This document shows, in pieces, positions 46,721-55,743 of a DNA stretch of 64,000 nucleotides. The DNA is taken from assembly GCF_001042715.1 (NCBI RefSeq), contig NZ_CP009687.1, forward strand, positions 372,001-436,000, in the 5' to 3' direction. Every line of letters starts with the position of its first letter. The stretch's first letter is position 1. Source of the DNA: Clostridium aceticum (GTDB lineage Bacteria; Bacillota; Clostridia; Peptostreptococcales; Natronincolaceae). The notes beneath the pieces were generated by a model. That model was given only the letters and a program-made list of their open reading frames with translations, was not told the DNA's origin and searched no databases. The translations under genes and the position numbers were made by a program.

Positions 46721-47437
46721 ATGAAATTTGTACTAGATACACATTGTCATACACTAGCCAGTGGACACGCCTACAGCACCATACAGGAAATGGCACAACA
46801 TGCTGCTGCTATAGGGTTTAACTTAATAGCCATAACAGATCATGGCCCCAAGATGCCAGGTAGTACTCATCTTTTGTACTTTAGAAATCTTCGAGTCATA
46901 CCTAGAAAAATAAACGGGGTAGAAATTTTAAGGGGAGTAGAGGTAAACATTTTAGATCATCGTGGAAAACTGGATATTCCTGAAGATGTTTTAAAGGAAT
47001 TAGATATGGTTATTGCCAGTTTTCATCATCCCTGCATTAAGCCAGGCTCAGTGGAGGAGAATACCAACACCCTAATCAATTTAATGAAAAAACCCTATAT
47101 ACATATGATTGGGCATCCTGGAAACCCTGCTTATCCCATAAACATTGAAAAAGTTGTAGCAGCTGCCAAAGAGTATCGTACCCTAATAGAAATTAATAAT
47201 AGTTCTTTAAAACCTGATAGTTTTAGAGCAGGCAGCAAAGAAAATTGTTATAAAATTTTAGAAGCTTGTAGAGACCATCAGGTTCCCGTAGCTATAGGAA
47301 GTGACTCTCATATTGCTTTTGACATAGGTAAATTTACTTTTGCTGAGGAGATGATTGAAAGTCTTCAAGTACCAGAAGAGTTAGTAATGAATACTTGTGC
47401 GGATAAACTAAAGGCATATATAAATTATAAAGAATGA
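46721..47437 (+). CDS. PHP-family phosphoesterase (YcdX-like)
   Basis: The 238-residue protein has the PHP metal-binding motifs in order: DTHCHTLASGHAYS, AITDHGP, GVEVNI, ASFHHP, MIGHPGNP and GSDSHIAFDIG, which together bind a trinuclear zinc-type centre as in YcdX. It is likely a phosphatase of unknown substrate. GGAGGG precedes the ATG. Its TGA stop lies within the 10-bp target duplication of the repeat inserted directly behind it. Confidence 0.9.
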   Translation: MKFVLDTHCHTLASGHAYSTIQEMAQHAAAIGFNLIAITDHGPKMPGSTHLLYFRNLRVIPRKINGVEILRGVEVNILDHRGKLDIPEDVLKELDMVIASFHHPCIKPGSVEENTNTLINLMKKPYIHMIGHPGNPAYPINIEKVVAAAKEYRTLIEINNSSLKPDSFRAGSKENCYKILEACRDHQVPVAIGSDSHIAFDIGKFTFAEEMIESLQVPEELVMNTCADKLKAYINYKE

Positions 47438-47576
47438 TCATTAGCGTTAACTTAATACAACGAATACCAAAATACTCTCGCACTGTCATTTTACTAACAC
47501 TAAGATCCTTCGACTCCGCTTCGCTCCTCTCAGGATGACAAATTATGGTTTAAGTTAACGCCTATGAAAGAATGAT
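47429..47576. mobile_element. MITE-like repeat, family R1 copy d, with perfect 10-bp target duplications
   Basis: The element runs from 47439 to 47566, with CATTAGCGTTAACTTAA at the left and, inverted, CATAGGCGTTAACTTAA at the right, the same ends as copy a. AAAGAATGAT directly flanks it at 47429-47438 and 47567-47576. Its interior is in inverse orientation to copy a. The left duplication includes the stop codon of the PHP gene. Confidence 0.9.
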
Positions 47577-47598
47577 AAAGATTAAGGTGACTAAGAAG

Positions 47599-47642
47599 AT
47601 AGCCAAAGTTTTTTTCTATTAAGAGAAAAAAACTTTGGCTAT
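47599..47642 (+). terminator. Rho-independent terminator
   Basis: ATAGCCAAAGTTTTTTTCT pairs with AGAAAAAAACTTTGGCTAT and is followed by TTTTTA. It probably ends the PHP gene, from which the repeat has separated it. Confidence 0.9.
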
Positions 47643-47648
47643 TTTTTA

Positions 47649-47678
47649 TTGACAAGAATAATGAATCGTCAATTTATA
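47649..47678 (+). promoter_or_regulatory. possible sigma-A promoter of hydCBA
   Basis: A perfect TTGACA is followed 17-18 bases later by ATTTATA, a weak -10. It is the best promoter candidate ahead of hydC. Confidence 0.4.
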
Positions 47679-47725
47679 AACAATAATAGTTGATTATATC
47701 TTGAACTTAGAGAGGAAGGAGTCAA

Positions 47726-48238
47726 ATGCCAGAGGAGCTTAGAGTAAAGGAAAAAAACAATCTAGAAAAACCTATACCGAAGGAGCATTATGAAAAGCTA
47801 GAAGACTACATAGACGGATTACCTTCTTTAGAAGGTCGACTGATCCAGGTATTACATCATGCTCAAGATATTTTTGGCTATCTACCAAGGGATGTTCAAT
47901 TATTTATTGCCAGGAGACTAGGGGTCACGGGGGCAAAGGTAAATGGTGTTGTTACTTTCTACACCTATTTTACAGAAGAACCCAGGGGAGAATATGTCAT
48001 CAATGTTTGCACAGGTACTGCTTGTTTTGTAAAGGGAGCCAACAAAATATTAGAGGAGTTTCAAGAAAAGCTAAAGATCTCAGTGGGAGATACAACAGAA
48101 GATAGGAAATTTACATTAAAAGATGTCCGATGTGTGGGAGCTTGTGGTTTGGCACCACTAATCGTCATCAATGATAAAGTCTATGGACGGGTAAAACCAG
48201 AGGAAGTAGAAGGCATCTTATCTGAATATCAACAGTAG
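47726..48238 (+). CDS. hydC: NuoE-like [2Fe-2S] subunit of a multimeric hydrogenase
   Basis: The 170-residue protein has a thioredoxin-like fold with a [2Fe-2S] site: INVCTGTACFVKGA and VRCVGACGLAP give the four cysteines. LPSLEGRLIQVLHHAQDIFGYLP is the usual start of the NuoE core. It transfers electrons among the NuoF-like and [FeFe]-hydrogenase subunits encoded next. AGGAAGGAG precedes the ATG. Confidence 0.95.
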   Translation: MPEELRVKEKNNLEKPIPKEHYEKLEDYIDGLPSLEGRLIQVLHHAQDIFGYLPRDVQLFIARRLGVTGAKVNGVVTFYTYFTEEPRGEYVINVCTGTACFVKGANKILEEFQEKLKISVGDTTEDRKFTLKDVRCVGACGLAPLIVINDKVYGRVKPEEVEGILSEYQQ

Positions 48239-48249
48239 GAGGTGTAAAA

Positions 48250-50019
48250 GTGAAGACAATAAAATCCTTAGAGGAATTAAAAGTACTTAGGGAAGAGGCG
48301 AATAAGGACTTAGGTATAAGAAAAAGCAGTCATGAAAAGGCAGAGAAAATCGATGAAAAAAATCATTCCTCCCATATATTAGTTTGTAGTGGGACTGCCT
48401 GTGAATCTCAAGAAAGTAGAGAGATCATAGGTCGTCTCCAAGAAGAATTGAAAAAAGCTGGGTGTAATGAAACAGTGCAGGTACTCAAAACTGGCTGCTT
48501 TGGGTTTTGTGAAAAAGGACCGATTATAAAAATTTATCCTGACCATGTTTTTTATGTAGAGGTGAAGCCAGAGGATGCAGAGGAAATTGTTAAGGAACAT
48601 ATTCTTGGAGGAAAAAGGGTAGAAAGATTATTGTATGAAGAACCTACTTTAGGCAAAAAGATCGAGAAGCAAGAGGATATATCTTTTTATCACAAGCAGA
48701 TGCGTATTGCTTTGAGAAACTGTGGTTTCATCAACCCAGAAAATATCAAAGAATATATAGCAGAAGATGGTTACCTAGCTCTTGGAAAAATATTAACACA
48801 GATGACGCCAGAAGAAGTCATACAAATCGTAAAAGATAGTGGACTAAGGGGAAGAGGCGGCGGTGGCTTCCCAACGGGATATAAATGGGAGCTTGCCCTC
48901 AGAAATAAGAATGATTTAAAATTTATTATTTGTAACGCTGACGAAGGTGACCCTGGAGCCTTTATGGACAGAAGTATTTTAGAAGGAGATCCCCATAGCG
49001 TACTGGAGGCTATGGCCATCGCAGGTTATGCCATCGGGGCAGAAAAAGGATATATCTACATTCGAGCAGAGTATCCACTAGCGATTAACAGGCTAAATAT
49101 TGCCATAGAGCAAGCTAGGGAATATGGATTTCTAGGAGAAAAAATATTCAATACCAACTTTAATTTTGATATTGAACTCAAGTATGGTGCTGGAGCCTTT
49201 GTCTGTGGCGAAGAGACAGCCTTAATTAATTCTGTAGAAGGAGGCAGAGGAGAACCAAATGCAAAACCTCCTTTTCCAGCAGAAAGTGGTTTATGGGACA
49301 AGCCTACCTGTGTAAACAATGTAGAGACCTTTGCCAATGTTCCAGCGATTATTCTAAAGGGAGCTGAATGGTTCAATACCATAGGTACAGAAAAAAGTAA
49401 GGGTACGAAGGTTTTTGCCTTAGCAGGTAAAGTAAACAATGTAGGTTTGGTGGAAGTGCCTATGGGGATTACCTTAAGAGAAATTATCTACGACATTGGT
49501 GGTGGCATTAGAGATCAAAAGAAATTTAAAGCAGTACAGACGGGAGGACCCTCTGGAGGATGTATTCCTGAAGCAGACTTAGATATTCCCATCGATTATG
49601 AGAGTTTAAAGGAAGTCGGTTCTATGATGGGATCAGGGGGAATGATTGTTATGGACGAAGATGACTGTATGGTAAATATATCAAAGTTCTATCTAGAATT
49701 TACAGAAGATGAGTCCTGTGGCAAATGTACCCCCTGTAGAATTGGTAACAAGAGACTTCATGAAACTTTAATAAAAATCACTAATGGCAGAGGCACGGAA
49801 GAAGACTTGAAGGTTCTAAAGGATCTAGGAGGAATGATTAAAGATGCCTCTCTTTGCGGTCTAGGGCAGAGTTCTCCTAATCCAGTTTTAAGTACCATGA
49901 AGTATTTTGCTGACGAGTATCATGAGCATGTGGTTAATAAAAAGTGCCCTGCTGGAGTATGTGCTATGGGTAAGAAGAAGAAAGCAGCTCCTCCTCCTAA
50001 AAACCAAGAGGGACAATAA
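48250..50019 (+). CDS. hydB: NuoF-like NAD(H)/FMN subunit of a multimeric hydrogenase
   Basis: The 589-residue protein has an N-terminal [2Fe-2S] thioredoxin-like domain (VCSGTACES, LKTGCFGFCEKGP), then the NuoF core with FMN/NADH site GLRGRGGGGFPTG and ADEGDPGAFMDRS, and a 4Fe-4S site SCGKCTPCRIG. HydB proteins usually end with a two-cluster ferredoxin; this one stops after CPAGVC with a short KKKKAAPPP tail and lacks it. It starts at GTG 48250, nine bases after AGGAGGTG. Confidence 0.93.
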   Translation: MKTIKSLEELKVLREEANKDLGIRKSSHEKAEKIDEKNHSSHILVCSGTACESQESREIIGRLQEELKKAGCNETVQVLKTGCFGFCEKGPIIKIYPDHVFYVEVKPEDAEEIVKEHILGGKRVERLLYEEPTLGKKIEKQEDISFYHKQMRIALRNCGFINPENIKEYIAEDGYLALGKILTQMTPEEVIQIVKDSGLRGRGGGGFPTGYKWELALRNKNDLKFIICNADEGDPGAFMDRSILEGDPHSVLEAMAIAGYAIGAEKGYIYIRAEYPLAINRLNIAIEQAREYGFLGEKIFNTNFNFDIELKYGAGAFVCGEETALINSVEGGRGEPNAKPPFPAESGLWDKPTCVNNVETFANVPAIILKGAEWFNTIGTEKSKGTKVFALAGKVNNVGLVEVPMGITLREIIYDIGGGIRDQKKFKAVQTGGPSGGCIPEADLDIPIDYESLKEVGSMMGSGGMIVMDEDDCMVNISKFYLEFTEDESCGKCTPCRIGNKRLHETLIKITNGRGTEEDLKVLKDLGGMIKDASLCGLGQSSPNPVLSTMKYFADEYHEHVVNKKCPAGVCAMGKKKKAAPPPKNQEGQ

Positions 50020-50155
50020 AGAAATAATGACATTTGACTTAGGTTGTTATTCTGAGGACAGCAAAGGACTTTGAAAAAAAGTGAAGATAAGAAATAATGA
50101 AGAAAGTTAGTATGAATAAAAAAATAATATCTATATAGATAAAGGTGGTGCAAAC

Positions 50156-51901
50156 TTGAAGGAATACGTAAAAGTGACCATTAATGATAAAGAAGTAGAA
50201 GTACCAAGGGAATATACCATCTTAAATGCAGCAGTAGAGGCAGGAATTAAGATTCCTACCTTATGTCACTTGGATTTGCATGACTTGAAGATGGTAAACC
50301 GTACCGCCTCCTGTAGAGTATGTATGGTAGAGGTGGAAAATAGACCTAGTCTCGCCCCAGCTTGTGCAACACCTGTAAATGACGGAATGGTAATTCATAC
50401 GGATACTGTGAAGGCAATTAAGGCTAGAAGAATGTCGGTGGAACTATTGCTTTCCAATCACCCCACAGATTGTCTTATTTGTCAGAGAAACTTACGGTGT
50501 GAGCTACAATCCCTTGCACAAGACTTAAATATACGGGAAATTCACTATTCAGGAAAGCGAAACAAGTATCACTTAGATACTTCTAGTCAAGCAGTTATAA
50601 AGAATCAAGATAAGTGCATCCTATGTCGACGATGTGAAACTGCCTGCAATGAAATACAAACTTGCGGGATTCTATCGGCTTTAAACAGAGGGTTTGAAAC
50701 TGTGGTGGGACCAGCCTTTAACTTGCCAATGGTAGAAACCTCCTGTACCTACTGCGGTCAATGTGTAGCAGTTTGCCCTACTGCTGCCTTAACAGAGGTA
50801 AACCATACAAGGAAGGTATGGAAGGCATTACATAATCCAGATAAGTATGTAGTGGTGCAGGTAGCACCTGCCATTCGTGTGGCATTAGGAGAGCTGTTTG
50901 GTATGGAGGCAGGAACCATTGTCACAGGAAAGTTAGCGGCGGCTTTGAGAAAATTAGGGTTTGATCAGGTTTACGATACTGAGTTTGGCGCAGATGTAAC
51001 CATTATGGAGGAGGCAAAAGAATTAATTCATCGTCTGGAAACCGGTGGACGTCTACCGATGTTGACCAGTTGTTGTCCCGCTTGGGTAAGCTTTATTGAA
51101 CATCAATTTCCAGATATGATCGACGTACCTTCTACCTGTAAATCTCCTCATATCATGTTTGGTACCCTAGCAAAAACCTATCTAGCTGAAAAAATGGGGA
51201 TTGATCCTAACAAAATGGTGGTGGTTTCTGTTATGCCCTGTGTTGCTAAAAAAGCGGAGGCTGCCAGAACAGAGTTGAGCCTTGACGATCATGACAATGT
51301 AGACATCGTTGTTACTACAAGGGAATTAGGGGATATGCTAAAGGAAGCAGGGATTGACTTCGATAAGCTGCCAGATGAAGACTTTGATCATCCTCTAGGA
51401 GAATCCACAGGTGCAGCCAGCATCTTTGGTACCACTGGGGGAGTAATTGAAGCAGCTATGCGTACAGCCTATGAATGGGTGACAGGTGAAACCTTAGAAA
51501 ATGTAGAGTTCAAACAATTAAGAGGCATGGAAGGACTAAGAGAAGCCACTGTGGATTTAAAGGGAAAAGAAATCAAGATAGGGATTGCTCATGGGTTAGG
51601 AAATGCTAGACAATTGCTAGAGGATATTCGAAATGGCAAAGGGGAATATCATGCCATTGAGATCATGGCCTGTCCAGGAGGATGTATTGGCGGTGGTGGT
51701 CAGCCTTATCATTATGGTAATGATGAAATCGTAAAAAAACGTCAGCAAGCCATTTATAGAGAGGATCAGCGGAAAAGCATTAGAAAATCCCATGAAAATC
51801 CTGAGGTTATAAAACTCTACGAAGAATACTTAGGAGAACCTTATGGAGAACTGGCGAAGAAACTATTGCATACAAAGTTTGAAGCGAAGGAAAGAATATA
51901 A
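50156..51901 (+). CDS. hydA: [FeFe]-hydrogenase catalytic subunit
   Basis: The 581-residue enzyme has an N-terminal [2Fe-2S] domain (TLCHLD, CRVCMVEV), a His/Cys cluster site (HPTDCLICQRNLRC), two 4Fe-4S motifs (CILCRRCETAC and CTYCGQCVAVCP), and the H-cluster motifs TSCCPAWVSFIE, MPCVAKKAEA and MACPGGCIGGGGQPY, with the small-subunit tail at the end. It starts at TTG 50156 after AAGGTGG. With HydB and HydC it would form a cytoplasmic bifurcating or NAD-linked hydrogenase. Confidence 0.96.
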   Translation: MKEYVKVTINDKEVEVPREYTILNAAVEAGIKIPTLCHLDLHDLKMVNRTASCRVCMVEVENRPSLAPACATPVNDGMVIHTDTVKAIKARRMSVELLLSNHPTDCLICQRNLRCELQSLAQDLNIREIHYSGKRNKYHLDTSSQAVIKNQDKCILCRRCETACNEIQTCGILSALNRGFETVVGPAFNLPMVETSCTYCGQCVAVCPTAALTEVNHTRKVWKALHNPDKYVVVQVAPAIRVALGELFGMEAGTIVTGKLAAALRKLGFDQVYDTEFGADVTIMEEAKELIHRLETGGRLPMLTSCCPAWVSFIEHQFPDMIDVPSTCKSPHIMFGTLAKTYLAEKMGIDPNKMVVVSVMPCVAKKAEAARTELSLDDHDNVDIVVTTRELGDMLKEAGIDFDKLPDEDFDHPLGESTGAASIFGTTGGVIEAAMRTAYEWVTGETLENVEFKQLRGMEGLREATVDLKGKEIKIGIAHGLGNARQLLEDIRNGKGEYHAIEIMACPGGCIGGGGQPYHYGNDEIVKKRQQAIYREDQRKSIRKSHENPEVIKLYEEYLGEPYGELAKKLLHTKFEAKERI

Positions 51902-51940
51902 AGAAGATTCTATCAATAAAGAATTTTTGTTAGAAAAGAC

Positions 51941-51969
51941 TTGCCATAGAGATAGCATTATGATATGAT
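51941..51969 (+). promoter_or_regulatory. sigma-A promoter of eutVW
   Basis: TTGCCA and TATGAT are separated by 17 bases, about 40 bases behind the hydA stop. Confidence 0.72.
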
Positions 51970-51991
51970 GGATAATAAATAAAAAATAAAG

Positions 51992-52075
51992 ACAACTACC
52001 CAACGTTGTGTAGTGTTGAAAGAGCGGTGAAGCTTGCAAGAAAGAAAATATTTTTTCTTTGCAGGCTTCTCTATG
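51992..52075 (+). promoter_or_regulatory. attenuator leader of eutVW
   Basis: Three hairpins can be drawn: CAACTAC/GTAGTGTTG (51993-52018), a small GAGC-GGTGAA-GCTT hairpin (52022-52035), and a long terminator GAAGCTTGCAAGAAAG.../...CTTTGCAGGCTTC (52029-52069) followed by TCTATGTTTTTG. The small hairpin overlaps the terminator's 5' arm, so its stabilisation would prevent termination. The regulator (EutV itself or something else) is not evident. Confidence 0.45.
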
Positions 52076-52186
52076 TTTTTGTACCAAGACAAACAGCTTA
52101 TGGGTTTTAAATCAATTATATAATGGGAATAAAACGAATTAAGATAATCAATGGAGATTATGAAAGTATCAAAGGAGGAAGGTGCC

Positions 52187-52756
52187 ATGAAAGGGCGAGT
52201 GGTAATAGCCGATGACGAACCTATTACTAGGATGGATATAGTAGAAATGTTGTTGGAAGAAGGCTACGATGTTGTAGGTGAAGCCTCAGATGGATTTGAT
52301 GCAATTGAGTTGTGTAAAAAGTATAAACCGGATTTGGTACTAATGGATGTGAAAATGCCTTTATTGAATGGTTTAAAGGCAGCTGAAGTAATCAATCAAG
52401 ATGAGTTGGCAGAATGTATTGTATTAGTAACCGCCTATAGTGGAAAAGAATTTGTAGAAGAGGCTAAAAAAGCAGGAGCGATGGGGTATATTGTTAAACC
52501 CATCAATGAAAAAAACCTATTACCTGCTCTAGAGGTGGCAGTATCTAAAAGCAAAGAATTTAAAGAGATGAAGCAACAGGTAAAAAAAGCACAGATGCAG
52601 TTAGAGGACAGAAAGCAAATTGAAAGAGCAAAGGGGATTTTGATGAAAACTGAAGGGCTTTCAGAAGAGGAAGCCTACAATAAAATAAGGACATTAAGCA
52701 TGTCCAAAAGACGCTCTATGGGTGAAATAGCAAGGATTATTACCATGAATCAATAA
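52187..52756 (+). CDS. eutV: response regulator with ANTAR RNA-binding domain
   Basis: The 189-residue protein has a receiver domain (VVIADDEPITRMDIVEML, phospho-acceptor in LVLMDVKMP, signalling lysine in GYIVKPINE) and a C-terminal ANTAR domain (RKQIERAKGILMKTEGLSEEEAY). Phosphorylated EutV binds paired hairpins in eut leaders and stops terminator formation. The ATG at 52187 is chosen for its AAAGGAGGAAGG; an earlier in-frame ATG at 52151 has no site. The partner kinase is encoded next. Confidence 0.95.
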   Translation: MKGRVVIADDEPITRMDIVEMLLEEGYDVVGEASDGFDAIELCKKYKPDLVLMDVKMPLLNGLKAAEVINQDELAECIVLVTAYSGKEFVEEAKKAGAMGYIVKPINEKNLLPALEVAVSKSKEFKEMKQQVKKAQMQLEDRKQIERAKGILMKTEGLSEEEAYNKIRTLSMSKRRSMGEIARIITMNQ

Positions 52757-52776
52757 GGATACTAAGGGGTGAGTGG

Positions 52777-54186
52777 ATGTTAAGGGAGCTTTGTGAAACC
52801 TATACACAACTATCCGATACAGATATTCTTATTCTAGAAAATCTAAAGCAAATGTTACCACTGATCTCTAGAGCGATTAAAGCAGATGTCTTCATCGATT
52901 GTCTAACCAATATCCCCAACATCGCTGTCGTCGTGGCAGAAGCTAAACAAACGCAGGAAGAATCCATGTACCAGCACTCAGTTGTCGGGAAATTTGCTTT
53001 GGGAGAAAATGAACCTGCTGCTTTACGAACACTAGAAACCGGGGTTTCATCTAGGGATTTAAAGGCATTGACACAGGAAAACAAAACAGTTAGACAAAGT
53101 GTAGAGCCTATAAGGAATAAGAAAGGTCAAGTGATTGGTGTTTTGATTATTGAACAAGATATTACAAAGCATATTAAGAGAGACAAAGAGATGAAAGATC
53201 TATTGGAAACAACAGAAAAATTAACCGAAACCTTAAGTACGTTGAAGGGTGCAGAAAATACAATTATTCATCATGTGAATGAGGCCATTATTATGTTCAA
53301 CAGCAATGGCATTGCTACTTATTGTAATCCTGAGGCCCATCAACTTTATAAAAAACTGGGTTATCAAGACGAAATCGTTGGATTAGCCTTCAGCAATTTA
53401 GCATTAAGCGGCAGGAGCTTTTCGGGCATCGTGCATAACAATTTTGTCAATGTAGAAGAAGTGAAAATAGGAAAACTATCCCTTCGGGTAAAATATGTAG
53501 CCATGGAGGATGAAAATAAAATTACCGGAATTATTATGATTATCAATGACGTTACAGAGGTAAAGGAAAAAGAAATGGAACTGATCTCAAAATCTGTTGC
53601 CATTAGTGAGATACATCATCGTGTGAAGAATAATTTGCAAACCATTGCCAGTTTGTTGAGGCTGCAGTCACGACGCATTCATCAGGATCAAGCAAAGAAA
53701 GCCTTCAACGAAAGTATTAGTAGAATTTTAAGCATTGCCATTACCCACGAACTGCTGGCTCAAAATGGTGTGGATGATGTTGATTTGCGAACCATCTTAG
53801 AGAGAATGAAGGAGAGTACACTGGATTATGTGGTATCTCCAGAAAAAAATATCAGTATTCAAATCAAAGGAGATCCTATCACTGTAAATTCTAATAAAGC
53901 TACCTCTATTGCACTGGTTGTAAATGAGCTTTTACAAAATTCTTTAGAACATGGTTTTGAAGGAAGGGAAGATGGTCAAATTGAAATTACGATTCAAAAG
54001 GGTGAAATCTATACGCAGGTTACTGTAACTGATAATGGTGTGGGCTTTGATACAGAAAAGCCTCAAAGAAAAAGTCTGGGGTTAAGTATTGTCAATAGTA
54101 TTGTTCGAGAAAGGCTTTACGGTAATCTTCAAATGAATTCCAGTAATACTGGAACGGAAATACGGTTTAATTTTAAAAACGAATAA
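52777..54186 (+). CDS. eutW: ethanolamine-sensing histidine kinase
   Basis: The 469-residue kinase has an N-terminal sensor region without membrane helices (about 1-130), a coiled coil and PAS domain (about 140-265), a HisKA_2 box (EIHHRVKNNLQTIASLLRLQSRR-type, phospho-acceptor His near residue 281) and HATPase_c with VVNELLQNSLEHGF and DNGVGFD. It is cytoplasmic, as expected for EutW, which autophosphorylates with ethanolamine and passes phosphate to EutV. AAGGGGTGAG precedes the ATG. Confidence 0.95.
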   Translation: MLRELCETYTQLSDTDILILENLKQMLPLISRAIKADVFIDCLTNIPNIAVVVAEAKQTQEESMYQHSVVGKFALGENEPAALRTLETGVSSRDLKALTQENKTVRQSVEPIRNKKGQVIGVLIIEQDITKHIKRDKEMKDLLETTEKLTETLSTLKGAENTIIHHVNEAIIMFNSNGIATYCNPEAHQLYKKLGYQDEIVGLAFSNLALSGRSFSGIVHNNFVNVEEVKIGKLSLRVKYVAMEDENKITGIIMIINDVTEVKEKEMELISKSVAISEIHHRVKNNLQTIASLLRLQSRRIHQDQAKKAFNESISRILSIAITHELLAQNGVDDVDLRTILERMKESTLDYVVSPEKNISIQIKGDPITVNSNKATSIALVVNELLQNSLEHGFEGREDGQIEITIQKGEIYTQVTVTDNGVGFDTEKPQRKSLGLSIVNSIVRERLYGNLQMNSSNTGTEIRFNFKNE

Positions 54187-54190
54187 ATAA

Positions 54191-54267
54191 AGCACAATGG
54201 GGTGCTTTTTAAAGGCGATGGGGCCAGGGATTTATGAAAACACATAGATTCTTGGCCCCATTGTCTT
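54191..54267 (+). promoter_or_regulatory. ANTAR-type dual-hairpin antitermination leader before eutA
   Basis: Hairpin P1 is AGCAC-AATGGG-GTGCT (54191-54206), with a six-base loop having A at position 1 and G at position 4, as required for EutV-type ANTAR binding. After seven bases comes P2, GGC-GATGGG-GCC (54214-54225), whose sequence is also the 5' arm of a terminator (ATGGGGCCAGGGAT pairing with ATTCTTGGCCCCAT, 54218-54261). P1-P2 binding would block the terminator. The first loop base of P2 is G rather than A. Confidence 0.75.
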
Positions 54268-54289
54268 TATAGAGAAAGGAGGAAAAATT

Positions 54290-55723
54290 TTGAGAGAAAA
54301 CATTTTTAGTGTAGGTATTGATATTGGAACATCTACTACGCAGTTGGTATTTAGCAAACTTACTATTGAAAATACAGCTTCCATGACAGCAATTCCTAAA
54401 ATACAAATTATTGATAAAGAAATTATCTACAGAAGCGATATACATTTCACACCATTGCTATCAGAAACAAGAATTGATGGAGATACTGTTAGAAAAATTA
54501 TTGAGATGGAATATAAAAAAGCAAATATCTCCTTTGAAAAAATTGATACAGGGGCGGTAATTATTACAGGAGAAACTGCTCGGAAGGAAAATGCCAATGA
54601 AATCCTCAATACCCTCAGCGGTTTAGCCGGTGACTTTGTGGTGGCTACTGCAGGCCCAGACCTAGAAAGCATTATTGCTGGTAAAGGGGCAGGGGCAGGA
54701 AAATTTTCTAAAGAAAAAGGCTGTACTGTTGTAAACCTAGATATTGGTGGAGGCACAACCAATATAGCCATTTTCAAAAATGGTGAAGTCGTTGATACTG
54801 CTTGCCTTGACATCGGAGGGCGTTTGATTAAGTTTGAGGAGGACCAATTAAAAGTCAACTATGCTTCTAACAAAATAAAAACTTTAGCGAAGGATATCGG
54901 AATCGATGTTCAAGTAGACAAAAGACTGTCGGTAGACGAAGTAGAAGGTATATGCAGAAGAATGGCAGATATTTTGGCGGAAAGCATAGGGGTGATTCCT
55001 GCAACCCCTCTTCTACAGGAGATGCTGACTGGGGCTCCTTTAAAATGGGAGAAGGAAATCGATTTTATTTCTTTTTCAGGAGGTGTGGCGGATTGTATCT
55101 TTAACAAGGGAAGTGTCCCCCTTTTCCGATATGGCGATATCGGCATTCTGCTTGGGAAAGCTATAGCCGCCTCCCCTTGGTTAGAGACTTCCAAAGTCAT
55201 TCAAGCCAGTGAAACCATTGGCGCAACAGTTGTAGGAGCAGGAACTCATACAACAGAGATCAGCGGTAGTACCATCACCATTGAAGCATCGATTTTACCT
55301 ATAAAGAATATTCCCATTTTGCGATTAAGCAGAGAGGATGAAGGACTTGACCATGAACAGTTAAGTCGTAGAATTGCTGAAAAATTAGATTGGTTTCGCC
55401 TGGAAAATGATCAGCAGCTAGTAGCCTTAGCCATGAAAGGGATAAAAAACCCAGGCTTTCAAGAGATACAAGTGTTAGCAAAAGCTATCATTGAAGGGAT
55501 GGACAATAAGCTGGGGGAGAAGGAACCACTGATTATTATCGTTGAAAATGATATGGCAAAGATACTGGGACAAGGCATTCAGGCCCACCTGCCCCAAAAA
55601 AGGGACGTCCTCTGTATTGATTCAATAAGAGTTGATAATGGGGATTACATTGATATCGGTAAACCTTTGGCCAATGGCAAAGTAGTACCTGTAATTATAA
55701 AAACCTTGGTATTAAATTATTGA
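54290..55723 (+). CDS. eutA: ethanolamine ammonia-lyase reactivating factor
   Basis: The 477-residue protein has the actin-like ATPase pattern of EutA: GIDIGTSTTQLVFS near the start, GETARKENANEIL, NLDIGGGTTNIAIF and FSGGVADCIF. It exchanges inactive cobalamin for adenosylcobalamin in EutBC at the expense of ATP. It starts at TTG 54290, with AGGAGG correctly spaced. It is the first structural gene behind the ANTAR leader. Confidence 0.96.
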   Translation: MRENIFSVGIDIGTSTTQLVFSKLTIENTASMTAIPKIQIIDKEIIYRSDIHFTPLLSETRIDGDTVRKIIEMEYKKANISFEKIDTGAVIITGETARKENANEILNTLSGLAGDFVVATAGPDLESIIAGKGAGAGKFSKEKGCTVVNLDIGGGTTNIAIFKNGEVVDTACLDIGGRLIKFEEDQLKVNYASNKIKTLAKDIGIDVQVDKRLSVDEVEGICRRMADILAESIGVIPATPLLQEMLTGAPLKWEKEIDFISFSGGVADCIFNKGSVPLFRYGDIGILLGKAIAASPWLETSKVIQASETIGATVVGAGTHTTEISGSTITIEASILPIKNIPILRLSREDEGLDHEQLSRRIAEKLDWFRLENDQQLVALAMKGIKNPGFQEIQVLAKAIIEGMDNKLGEKEPLIIIVENDMAKILGQGIQAHLPQKRDVLCIDSIRVDNGDYIDIGKPLANGKVVPVIIKTLVLNY

Positions 55724-55743
55724 ACATAGAAGGGAGATAGAAC

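Noticed and set aside
51992-52075. Cobalamin riboswitch before eutV
   Set aside because: No B12-box-like GCCACTG segment or multi-helix core of suitable length is present; only three simple hairpins are seen.
54427-54858. 143-codon frame antisense to eutA
   Set aside because: It is a shadow of eutA without start signals or a recognisable family.
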